A stretch of DNA of 64,000 nt from CALDUY01 sp046350255 (GTDB lineage: Bacteria; Planctomycetota; Planctomycetia; Gemmatales; Gemmataceae), in NCBI GenBank assembly GCA_046350255.1, contig JAXMAV010000013.1, forward strand, positions 62,001 through 126,000, in the 5' to 3' direction. A model generated the notes under the pieces. The model was given only the letters and a program-made list of their open reading frames with translations. It had not been told where the DNA came from and ran no database searches. Both the position numbers and the translations under genes were made by a program. Shown here piece after piece: positions 18,282-27,500 of the stretch. Numbering within the stretch: the first letter of the stretch is position 1; each line of letters begins with the position of its first letter.

Positions 18282-20081
18282 ATGTTCAACACCCCCCTGC
18301 GCCAGGCAGTCGAACGCCTGTTGCCTCGCATCCAGATGCCCGCGCAATACCTGGGCGGCGAGCTGAACAGCGTCATCAAGGATGCCCGGCAGGTGCGCGG
18401 TCGGATGGTGATGGCCTTCCCCGACACCTACTCGCTGGGGACGAGCCACCACGGCCTGCAAGTGCTCTATTCGATCATGAACAGCGACCCGCAGTGGGCC
18501 TGCGAGCGCGTGTTCACCCCGTGGGTCGACTTCGAAGCAGCCCTGCGCGGGGCGAATTTGCCACTGTATGGCCTCGAGACGTTCACCCCGCTGCGCGACT
18601 ACGACCTTGTCGGGTTCAGCCTGCAGTACGAGGTCTGTTACACCAACATCCTGACAATGCTCGACCTGGGCGGCATCCCGCTGCACAGCAAGGATCGCCG
18701 GCTCGAGCATCCGCTGGTGATCGCCGGCGGGCCAGGGGCGCAAAACCCCGAGGTACTGGCGCCGTTCATCGACATCTTCGTCATCGGCGATGGCGAAGAA
18801 AGCCTGCCGTGGATCATGGACCGCTGGGTGACGCTGCGCGAGAAGGGCGGCAAGTCGCGCGCGGACATGATCGCGGAGATCGTGGGCAGCACCACCTGGG
18901 CCTACGCGCCGCAGTTCTACGAACCGGAGTACCACGCCGACGGCACCCTGGCCGCCCTGCATCGGACGCGGACCGACGTGCCACGCGAGATCCTCGCCTG
19001 CCAGATCACCAAGGATTTCGACGCCATCCCGCTGCCGACGAAGCCCATCGTCTCGTTCGTGCAGACGCCGCACGACCGGATCGCCATCGAGATCATGCGC
19101 GGCTGCCCCTGGCAGTGCCGCTTCTGTCAGTCCACGGTCATCAAGCGACCGCTGCGGACCCGGAGCGTGGAGACAATCGTGCAGGCGGCGCTGGAGTCGT
19201 ACCGCAACACGGGCTACGACGAGATCAGCCTGCTGAGCCTGTCGTCGAGCGACTATCCGCACTTCTTCGAGTTGGTCCAGCGGATGCGCGAGGTGTTCGA
19301 GCCACTGGGCGTGAGTGTGTCGCTGCCGAGCCTGCGCGTCAACGAGCATTTCCCGCAGCTACCGAAGCTGATGAAGGGCATCCGCAAGAGCGGCATGACG
19401 CTGGCACCAGAGGTGGCCCGGGACGACATGCGGACGCAGATCCGCAAGCCGATCAAGAACGCCGACCTGTACGAGGGGTGCCGGAACGCCTTTGCTGAGG
19501 GCTGGCAGAAGGTGAAGCTGTACTTCCTGTGCGGCCTGCCGGGCGAGCGGCGGGTCGATCTCGACGGCATCGTGGAGATGGCCGAGAACATCGCGCGCAT
19601 CAGCCGGGACGTGACGGGGCGCTACAAGGAGGTGACGGCGTCGGTGTCGAACTTCGTCCCCAAGCCCCACACGCCCTACCAGTGGAACGGGATGCAATCG
19701 CGCGAGTACCTGCGCGAGGCAGGCGAGTACATGCGGCGTCAGTTGCGGCTGCGCGCGGTGAAGCTGAAGCAGCACGACATCGAAACGAGCATGCTGGAGG
19801 GGCTGTTGACCCGAGGTGATCGCCGGACAGCCGCGGTGCTGGAAGGCGCCTGGCGGCGCGGCGCCCGGCTGGACGGTTGGCGCGAATGTTTCAAGCCGAA
19901 CCTCTGGTGGGACACTGTCCGCGATCTGGGCGTCGATTTCGACTTCTACGTGCATCGCTACCGGCCGATGACCGAACTGCTGCCCTGGGATCACGTGAAC
20001 GTGAAGAAGGGGCGGGAGTATCTCGAGAAGGAACAGTCACGGAGTCTCCTGCAACTCGAGGTGATGGCCAGCGCCGAGTAG
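18282..20081 (+). CDS. B12-binding-like/radical SAM protein (TIGR03960-type)
   Basis: 599 residues. The N-terminal half resembles a cobalamin-binding-like fold (RMVMAFPDTYSLGTSHHGLQVLYS, VIAGGPGAQNPEVLAPFIDIFVIGDGEES). The [4Fe-4S]-binding CxxxCxxC is in RGCPWQCRFCQSTVIKRPLR (about residues 274-281), followed by the radical SAM barrel (LSLSSSDYPHF, LPSLRVNE, GMTLAPEVARDDMR). This layout is that of the TIGR03960 family, which is often followed by or fused to a DUF2344 protein; none follows here. The frame also opens at 18264, but GGAGCG precedes the ATG at 18282. Substrate unknown; tRNA or cofactor modification is an analogy only. Confidence 0.85.
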   Translation: MFNTPLRQAVERLLPRIQMPAQYLGGELNSVIKDARQVRGRMVMAFPDTYSLGTSHHGLQVLYSIMNSDPQWACERVFTPWVDFEAALRGANLPLYGLETFTPLRDYDLVGFSLQYEVCYTNILTMLDLGGIPLHSKDRRLEHPLVIAGGPGAQNPEVLAPFIDIFVIGDGEESLPWIMDRWVTLREKGGKSRADMIAEIVGSTTWAYAPQFYEPEYHADGTLAALHRTRTDVPREILACQITKDFDAIPLPTKPIVSFVQTPHDRIAIEIMRGCPWQCRFCQSTVIKRPLRTRSVETIVQAALESYRNTGYDEISLLSLSSSDYPHFFELVQRMREVFEPLGVSVSLPSLRVNEHFPQLPKLMKGIRKSGMTLAPEVARDDMRTQIRKPIKNADLYEGCRNAFAEGWQKVKLYFLCGLPGERRVDLDGIVEMAENIARISRDVTGRYKEVTASVSNFVPKPHTPYQWNGMQSREYLREAGEYMRRQLRLRAVKLKQHDIETSMLEGLLTRGDRRTAAVLEGAWRRGARLDGWRECFKPNLWWDTVRDLGVDFDFYVHRYRPMTELLPWDHVNVKKGREYLEKEQSRSLLQLEVMASAE

Positions 20082-20115
20082 CAGGCGCGATCACCGCGCT
20101 GGCGGGAAGAAATCT

Positions 20116-20167
20116 GGAACCCCCGGGAACCGTTTCGACTGGTTTCCCGGGGGTTCCGAACTTTTTT
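20116..20167 (+). terminator. Strong intrinsic terminator after the radical SAM gene
   Basis: A 14-bp GC-rich inverted repeat GGAACCCCCGGGAA / TTCCCGGGGGTTCC with a 14-base spacer between the arms (partly able to pair) is followed by GAACTTTTTT. This is a textbook intrinsic terminator 34 bp after the stop codon, separating the gene from the cytochrome gene. Confidence 0.85.
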
Positions 20168-20275
20168 GGCGGAGTGTTGCTCGCGAATTCACTTCAACTA
20201 GTTAGCTACCTTCACTTCGCAGAATTCCCGCCATTCTGCCGCGCCTTTCACCTTTTTGACTGGGAGGCATGACCC

Positions 20276-21679
20276 ATGTCGTCATCCCCGCATTGGCCTT
20301 CGGTACCGATTCGTAACGACGCGGCGAGGTACACCGCAACCATTCCTGCGCTTGTTGTTGGGGTCTTTCTTGGGGGTGTGGCTCTCGTTGCTGCTCCGCC
20401 GCGGCCAGTGGCTCGACCTGTCGCTCCTATCGGGCAGATTGCTGCCCGGCCCATGGCCCAGTTAACTCCAGCATCGTTACTCAATCTCGCTCAGCTCCAG
20501 CGGGCCAGAACCCTTACCCCTTATCTGGTGCTGGGGTACAACGACCTGGGCATGCACTGCATGAACCAGGATTTTTCCGAGATCTGCATCCTACCCCCCT
20601 TCAACACCCTTCGCGCTCAGGTGATTTACCGAGGAGGGGAAGAACCCCGGATCGTGACCACCGGTGTGAACGTGAGTTACGCCGTCCCTACCAACACATT
20701 CTCGGTGGGGAAGACCAACTTCTGGACATACGCCGAGAAACTCTTTGGTAAGAAGTTGGCTCCCGAGGTGGGTCTTACCGGAAATCGCCTGAAGGGATCG
20801 ATGAAGCCAACAGGCCAGAACGACTGGGCAGCAACGGGGATTCCAATCACGCCTCTGGATGATCACCTCAATCTCAATCCCTATCCGATCGCCAATATCG
20901 GGGTGGTCAATCGTGCTGGCCAGGTGCTTGGATCGACGGTGGCAGTGGTGCCTGTCTCCTGGGAGATCAGTTGTAATCTGTGTCATACGACCAAAGGCAT
21001 CAGTGTGGCGACCGACATCCTGCGTCGGCACGACAAAAAGCATGGCACGCAACTGGAGAAGACCAAACCAGTGCTCTGCGCCAGCTGCCATGCCGACCCT
21101 GCACTGGGCACCACGGGTGTGGCCGGGGTGAAGACCCTGTCTCACGCCATGCACACCTCGCACGCTCCGCGGATGGGAGTTCTTCCGGCCACCATGAACT
21201 CCTGCTACGCCTGTCATCCGGGTGGAGACACCCAGTGCCAGCGAGACGTTCACATTGCTCGCGGAATCAAGTGCGTGGATTGTCACGGCGACATGAAAAC
21301 GGTGGGGGATATTCGCCGGCGTCCATGGATTGACGAACCGTCGTGCAAGAGCTGCCATCAGAAGCGCAAGCCCAACTTCCAGTTCGAGGAACCAGGCAAA
21401 CTGTTCAAGGATTCGCGGGGCCATGGTGGGGTTCATTGCGCTGCCTGCCATGGACCGCCTCACGCCATCACCCCAACGGTGACAGCAGCGGACAACCTGC
21501 AAGCCGTGTTGCACCAGGGCACCACTGGGGTCATCCGAGACTGCCTCGTGTGTCACCGGAAGAAACCCGATGAGCCTTTCTTCCATTCCCTGGATGATGA
21601 CGGGGCAGAGAAGGCGATCCGCACTCTGAACCGCCAGGCAAATAAGACGGCAAAAGGTAGAGCCGCACCGAGGAAGTAG
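20276..21679 (+). CDS. Seven-heme c-type cytochrome, exported
   Basis: 467 residues. After a signal or anchor helix (IPALVVGVFLGGVALVAA) and a Pro/Ala linker comes a domain with YLVLGYNDLGMHCMNQDFSEICILPPFN, then seven CxxCH heme sites at about residues 233, 268, 310, 333, 357, 388 and 423 (CNLCH, CASCH, CYACH, CVDCH, CKSCH, CAACH, CLVCH), with extra histidines for axial ligation. It should sit in the periplasm and carry electrons; the partner is not visible. GGGAGG precedes the ATG at 20276. A basic C-terminal tail (NRQANKTAKGRAAPRK) follows the last heme. The gene stands alone between two terminator-like structures. Confidence 0.85.
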   Translation: MSSSPHWPSVPIRNDAARYTATIPALVVGVFLGGVALVAAPPRPVARPVAPIGQIAARPMAQLTPASLLNLAQLQRARTLTPYLVLGYNDLGMHCMNQDFSEICILPPFNTLRAQVIYRGGEEPRIVTTGVNVSYAVPTNTFSVGKTNFWTYAEKLFGKKLAPEVGLTGNRLKGSMKPTGQNDWAATGIPITPLDDHLNLNPYPIANIGVVNRAGQVLGSTVAVVPVSWEISCNLCHTTKGISVATDILRRHDKKHGTQLEKTKPVLCASCHADPALGTTGVAGVKTLSHAMHTSHAPRMGVLPATMNSCYACHPGGDTQCQRDVHIARGIKCVDCHGDMKTVGDIRRRPWIDEPSCKSCHQKRKPNFQFEEPGKLFKDSRGHGGVHCAACHGPPHAITPTVTAADNLQAVLHQGTTGVIRDCLVCHRKKPDEPFFHSLDDDGAEKAIRTLNRQANKTAKGRAAPRK

Positions 21680-21721
21680 TCGCCACGCGAGTGCATCGCC
21701 TGGGAACTACCTGACCAACCC

Positions 21722-21744
21722 GGCCGCCCTGAATGAGGGCGGCC
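21722..21744. terminator. Hairpin after the cytochrome gene
   Basis: A perfect 9-bp inverted repeat GGCCGCCCT / AGGGCGGCC with a 5-base loop starts 42 bp after the stop codon. No T-run follows on either strand, so it may be a weak or factor-aided terminator. Confidence 0.45.
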
Positions 21745-21808
21745 ATCCACAGTCAGAAAAAAGTGGGAGACGCGTCCGGCAGCGCGGTAACGTGATTGGT
21801 AGTGATCC

Positions 21809-24412
21809 ATGAGCCAGCCTCGAGGCGGCTCCAGCTCCGTGGAACTACCTCCCATGCACGACGATGCCGCCGAGGCCCGGTCCATCTTTGGCCAGGCGTA
21901 TGAAATCGAGTCGACGGCGGAGCGGCTGGCCTTTCTCGACGAAATCTGCGCCGGCCGGCCCGAGTTGCGGGCCCGGGTGGATGGGTTGCTTCGTTCGTTG
22001 CAGGATGCACGCGACTTCATGGAGACCCCGGTTGTGGAACCCCTGCTGGGGGTCACCGGGCCCTTTGTCGAAACGAGCGACCACGACGGCACCACCCCCG
22101 CACTGCCACGGACCACCGACTTCACCACCCCGGCGCAGGACGGCGAGGCCGAGGAGAAGGTCGGATCGTGGATCGGGCCCTACCTGCTCGTGAAGGAACT
22201 GGGTGAAGGCGGGATGGGGGCGGTCTTCCTGGCGGAGGAAAAGGGAGCACTTCGCCGCACGGTGGCGCTGAAGATCGTCAAGTCGGGGATGGACGTCGAG
22301 CGGTTCCTGGTACGGTTCCAGGCCGAGCAGCAGGCGCTGACGCTCATGGACCATCCGAACATCGCCCGTCTCTTCACGGCTGGCCTGACCGACCGCGGCC
22401 GGCCCTACTTCGTGATGGAGTACGTGGATGGCAAGCCGTTGTCGCAGGTTTGCGACGAGTGGAAGTTGACGCTGCGCGAACGTCTGCAGGTGTTTGTGAA
22501 GATCTGCGACGCGCTGGAGCATGCGCATGCGCGGAAGGTGATTCATCGCGACCTGAAGCCGGGCAACGTGCTGGTGGTCGAGCGCAATGGTCAGCTCGAA
22601 CCGAAGGTGATCGACTTTGGCCTGGCCAAGGCGCTGGAAGAACCGCTGACCGATGAGTCGCAGCTGACGCAGTATGGGACGCTGCTGGGCACGCCAGAGT
22701 ACATGAGCCCAGAGCAGGCCGATTTCCACCTGCCCGAGCTGGACGCGCAGAGCGACGTGTACGCGCTGGGTGTCATCCTGTACGAGCTTCTGACGGGGAC
22801 GACGCCGTTAGACATGGCGGGGCGTCCGAAGGAAAACGTGCTGGAAACGCTGCGGCGCATCCGCGAGGAAGATGCCCCCTGGCCCAGCCGACGTGTGGCT
22901 AGCCTGGGAGCCCGCCAGAAGAAGATCGCGGCGCGGCGCGGCGTGGAGCCAGCCGGCCTGGTACGGTTGCTTCGCGGCGAGCTGGACTGCATCGCCCTGA
23001 AATCGCTGGCGAAGGAAAAGGAACGCCGGTATCGCAGTGCAGAGGGGCTGGCCCTGGACGTGGGGCGGTATCTCCGGGACGAGCGCGTGGAGGCGCGGCC
23101 GCCCTCACTGGGTTATCGCCTGGGGAAGTTCGTCCGGCGAAACCGGATCGCCCTGGTGACAGCCAGCGCCTTCGCCCTGGTGCTGCTGATCGCCCTGGCC
23201 AGCTGGCTGGTGAATCAGGCCCGGCTGGCCGGCCAGACGCAGCGTGCCGAGAAGGCGGAAGACATGAAGATCGAATCGGTCCTGACCGCTCAGGAATCGA
23301 TTCTGAAGCGATTGCGCGAGGGGCAGTCTCTGGCCGAGGACGAGAAGATCACCTTCCGCAACGTGGCCCAGAACCTGGAAGAGTTCCTGGCCGACCCGGG
23401 AAGCAGCTGGAAGGCCCGCGAGGCGTCCGCCCGGGTGCGGATGTGCCTGGGCGGGATGCTCATGGCCCTGGGCAACAAGGACGACGCGCGAACCCAGTAC
23501 GAACGAGCCGTCACCCAGTTCGAGGAGCTGGCGGCCGACCCCGAACACGGCCAGGCGGTCCGGGCTACCGTGGCCACCTGCTTGCGTGACCAGGCGTACA
23601 TGTGCCAGAAGTATGCATCCGCAGAGACCGAGGCGCTCTACCTCCGGGCCATCGACATGCGGAAGCGGTTGTTGCAGGTAGATCGGAACAACACCGCGCT
23701 GCAGCGAGAGCTGGTGGAGGATCTGAACAACCTGGCGATCCTGTATCGCGACCAGGGAAAGCTGGAGGTCGGGTGGCACCTGGCCCGCGAGGCCGTCGCC
23801 CTGGCAGACCGTCTTCCTGGCGATAACCTGGACGATCGCAAGGCGCAGGCGGTCAGCAGCCACACGCTGGGGAACATTCTGCGCGATCAGAACAAGCTGG
23901 CCGATGCCAGTGAGGCCTATTTCCGCGCCGCCGGACGGCTGACGCGCCTGGTGTCACTTCCGCCCGACGTGAAGGAAGTGCTGCGCAACATCTACTGGGA
24001 CGGGGCGTATGCCCAGGCGTTACAGGGGCAGCATCGCAAGGCCAGTGACGTCTGGCGCGCGACCATCGCCCAGGCGCAGGGGCCCACGGTGGAGCAGTTA
24101 CGACTGTTCCTGGCAGCTTCCGAAGCCGAGGAGAAGCTGAGTAAAACCAGCGCGCCCCAGGGAAGCTACCTGGTCGAGGCGGCCCTGGCCCAGGCGCGAG
24201 CAGCCGCTGCCGCCCAGCAGGAGAAGGAGCAGGCGCAGGCCGATTACTATAGCCGGCGTGCGCTGGAACTGCTAAAGCAGGCGGCCCGCACGGGCTATTT
24301 CGACAAAGGTGAGAATCGACGCAAGTTGCTGGACGATCCAGCTATACATGGATTGCCAGCCTCCGCGGTGCGCGAGGCCATTGGGGGTGCACGCGCCGGC
24401 GGCCGGGATTAA
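21809..24412 (+). CDS. Membrane Ser/Thr protein kinase with TPR-like extracytoplasmic region
   Basis: 867 residues. Residues about 20-75 (AEARSIFGQAYEIESTAERLAFLDEICAGRPELRARVDGLL) are the N-terminal helical domain common in planctomycete kinases. The Hanks-type kinase spans about 125-420: GEGGMGAVFLAEEKG (P-loop), VALKIVKSG (Lys near 154), VIHRDLKPGN (near 243), KVIDFGLAKAL and GTPEYMSPEQ, so it looks catalytically intact. One helix (IALVTASAFALVLLIALASWL, about 447-467) anchors it, and the rest consists of TPR-like helical repeats predicted to lie outside the cytoplasm. It is 127 bp before the giant secreted-protein gene and an ECF sigma gene follows that, suggesting a common regulatory unit. 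An alternative start is the ATG at 21854. Confidence 0.9.
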   Translation: MSQPRGGSSSVELPPMHDDAAEARSIFGQAYEIESTAERLAFLDEICAGRPELRARVDGLLRSLQDARDFMETPVVEPLLGVTGPFVETSDHDGTTPALPRTTDFTTPAQDGEAEEKVGSWIGPYLLVKELGEGGMGAVFLAEEKGALRRTVALKIVKSGMDVERFLVRFQAEQQALTLMDHPNIARLFTAGLTDRGRPYFVMEYVDGKPLSQVCDEWKLTLRERLQVFVKICDALEHAHARKVIHRDLKPGNVLVVERNGQLEPKVIDFGLAKALEEPLTDESQLTQYGTLLGTPEYMSPEQADFHLPELDAQSDVYALGVILYELLTGTTPLDMAGRPKENVLETLRRIREEDAPWPSRRVASLGARQKKIAARRGVEPAGLVRLLRGELDCIALKSLAKEKERRYRSAEGLALDVGRYLRDERVEARPPSLGYRLGKFVRRNRIALVTASAFALVLLIALASWLVNQARLAGQTQRAEKAEDMKIESVLTAQESILKRLREGQSLAEDEKITFRNVAQNLEEFLADPGSSWKAREASARVRMCLGGMLMALGNKDDARTQYERAVTQFEELAADPEHGQAVRATVATCLRDQAYMCQKYASAETEALYLRAIDMRKRLLQVDRNNTALQRELVEDLNNLAILYRDQGKLEVGWHLAREAVALADRLPGDNLDDRKAQAVSSHTLGNILRDQNKLADASEAYFRAAGRLTRLVSLPPDVKEVLRNIYWDGAYAQALQGQHRKASDVWRATIAQAQGPTVEQLRLFLAASEAEEKLSKTSAPQGSYLVEAALAQARAAAAAQQEKEQAQADYYSRRALELLKQAARTGYFDKGENRRKLLDDPAIHGLPASAVREAIGGARAGGRD

Positions 24413-24539
24413 CCAGAAATTCTCGGAATCCCTGGCACACTCTGGTACGATATGTCGCATCTCTCCGGGAGCCGATCGGTGGGCGCGGCCGAATGCGCCT
24501 GAACGGTTCAATCGTCCTCCGTTATCCCGAGGTTGATCC

Positions 24540-27500
24540 ATGGCCTACACCACCTGGAAGCGTTTGCACCTGCAAGAGCTGGAATCGCGCCTGGCTCCCG
24601 CGGCCATCTCGTGGACCAACGCGGCAGGTGGTTCCTGGTCGATCGCCTCGAACTGGTCGCTAGGTCGAGCGCCAATTGCGGGCGACGACGTGACGATTCC
24701 GGCCCTGGGGACGAACCTGGCCATCACCTATTCCAGCACCGTCTCGCTGGCCAGCCTGACCATCGACGGCCGGGCGTCTGGTTCCACCAGCCTGTCGCTC
24801 AACGGCGGTACCCTGACGGTGACCGGCAACGTGACCACCGGCACCAACACCCAGGCAGTGCTGAACGGCGCGACCCTGGCCAGCGCGACCTTGACGAACG
24901 GCTCGCGCCTGGCGGCGAGCAGCACCAGCGGCAACAGGCTGAATGCCGTGACCATTGCGACCGGCGCGACGCTGGATCTGTCACAGAGCATCAGCTCATC
25001 TACCTTGGCTAGCGTCATCATTGAGAATGGCCTGACACTAAACGGCCAAGCGCTGGTAGGGAACGCCTCTGCGGTGTCGGGCCGGGTTCGGTTTCAGGGG
25101 ACGCAGACGTTGAGTGGTTCCGGAACCCTCACCTTAGGGAACGGTACTGGAAATAATGTGGTCTATGTGGAAGCGGGCTATCAGGTACCAGCGGTGCTGA
25201 CGATCGGGTCGGGTGTGACAGTCCAGGCAGGTAAGGGGCAGATCCGGGGGTGGAATGGGAACAGCGGAATTTACCCAGAGAGCGTGATTAACCAGGGAAC
25301 GATCACGGTGCAGGCGGGAGGAGACTTCGGGTTCGCCAGTGTGGGGTGGACGAACGCCAATCAGATCACGGCAGTGGCGGGATCCTCGCTGACCCTGGGT
25401 GGGACGTTCGCAACGGGGGATATCGGCAATTTGACGGCAACGGGAGCGACGGTGCGCCTGGCGGGGACGCTGGACAACACGAGTAACACGCTGAACCTGC
25501 GGTCGTCATGGGGCGGGAACTGGATCTTTGCCGGGGGAACGATCAAGGGCGGGACGATCGCCACGAGTGACAGTTCGCGGCTGGTGGTGGCGTACAGCTA
25601 CAACTGGAGCTGGCTGGACGGGGTGACGGTGGCGGCGGGGATGGTGATAGACGGGACGGAGGATCCGGACGGGAACGGAGCGACGTATCTGGCGGTGAAG
25701 AACGGTCTAACGTTGCACGGCCAGCTGCTGGTGGGTGGAACCGGGACGGGCGCGGACTACGGCCGGTTGTCGTTCGTGGGGACGCAGACGCTGAGTGGCA
25801 CAGGGACGGTGACGCTGGGGAGCCACAGCAGCAACACCATCTACGTGGAGGCGAACTACAACGCGCCGGCGACACTGACGATCGGGTCGGGCCTGAATGT
25901 GCAGATCAACAAGGGACAAATTGCTGGTTGGTACGGTAACTCAACGAACTACCAGGAGCGTCTGGTCAACCAGGGGACGATCACGGTCCTCGCTGGTGGG
26001 GATTTCACGCTGGCCAGCGTGGGCTGGACGAACTCCAACGTGATGACCGCTGTAGCCGGTTCGACGCTGAAACTCGGTGGGCAATTCACACAGGCGGACC
26101 TGGGGAACTTTACAGGGACGGGCGCACAGGTGCGTCTGATAGGGACGCTGACAAACACGAATCAGACGTTGCAGTTGAAGCCATCATGGGGCGGGAACTG
26201 GCTTCTGGACGGCGGGACGATTATCGGAGGCACGATTGCCGGGAGCGGGAACGGCGAACGGCTGATCCTGACAAACAACAGTTCAAGCACGCTTAACGGC
26301 GTGACGATCGCGGCCGGGATGGTGGTGGATGGGACGTTGGATCCCAACGGTTACTCTCAGACGCGCCTGATCGTGGTGAACGGGTTGACAGTGAATGGTC
26401 AGTTGCTGGTGGGCGGGACGGGATCGAACTACGGTTACTTCCGGTTCCAGGGGACGCAGACGCTGGGTGGGACCGGGTCGGTGGTGTTCGGTAGCAGTGT
26501 CAACAATCAGATCTATGTGGAGACAAACTACAGCTACCAGGTGCCAACGGTGTTGACGATTGGGTCCGGCCTGGCAGTGCAGATCAACAAGGGGCAGATT
26601 GGAGCGTGGAACGGTAATGCGGCGAATTATCCGGAACGTCTGGTTAACCAGGGGACGCTCACGGTCCTGACGGGTGGTGACTTCAGCTTCACTTCCAATG
26701 TGGGGTGGACGAACCAGAGCCCAGGTTCACTCACCGCGCTGGCTGGCGCGACCCTGGAACTGGGGGGACAATTCACGCAGGCAGACCTGGGGAACTTTAC
26801 GGCGACAGGAGCGACGGTGCGTCTGACGGGGACGCTGACGAATACGAGCCAAACGCTGCAGTTGAAGCCGTCGTGGGGCGGGAACTGGCTTCTGGACGGC
26901 GGGACGATTATCGGAGGCACGATTGCCGGGAGCGGGAACGGCGAACGGCTGATCCTGACAAACAACAGTTCAAGCACGCTTAACGGCGTGACGATCGCGG
27001 CCGGGATGGTGGTGGATGGGACGTTGGATCCCAACGGTTACTCTCAGACGCGCCTGATCGTGGTGAACGGGTTGACAGTGAATGGTCAGTTGCTGGTGGG
27101 CGGGACGGGATCGAACTACGGTTACTTCCGGTTCCAGGGGACGCAGACGCTGGGTGGGACCGGAGTCGGTGGTGTTCGGTAGCAGTGTCAACAATCAGAT
27201 CTATGTGGAGACAAACTACAGCTACCAGGTGCCAACGGTGTTGACGATTGGGTCCGGCCTGGCAGTGCAGATCAACAAGGGGCAGATCGGAGCGTGGAAC
27301 AGTAACGCGGCGAACTATCCCGAGCGTCTGGTCAATCAGGGAGCGATCACGGTTCTGGCGGGTGGTGACTTCAGATTCACTTACAACGTGGGGTGGACGA
27401 ACCAGAGCCCGGGGACTCTCACAGCGCAGGCGGGCTCGGTGCTGGATCTGGGTGGGCAGTTCACCACGGCGGGGCTGGGCAATTTCACCGCCACCGGGGC

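Noticed and set aside
27082..27180. An independent start of a second giant gene at 27082
   Set aside because: The ATG is out of frame with the repeat unit it lies in; the correct frame only begins after the inserted base at 27164, and no ribosome-binding site is present.
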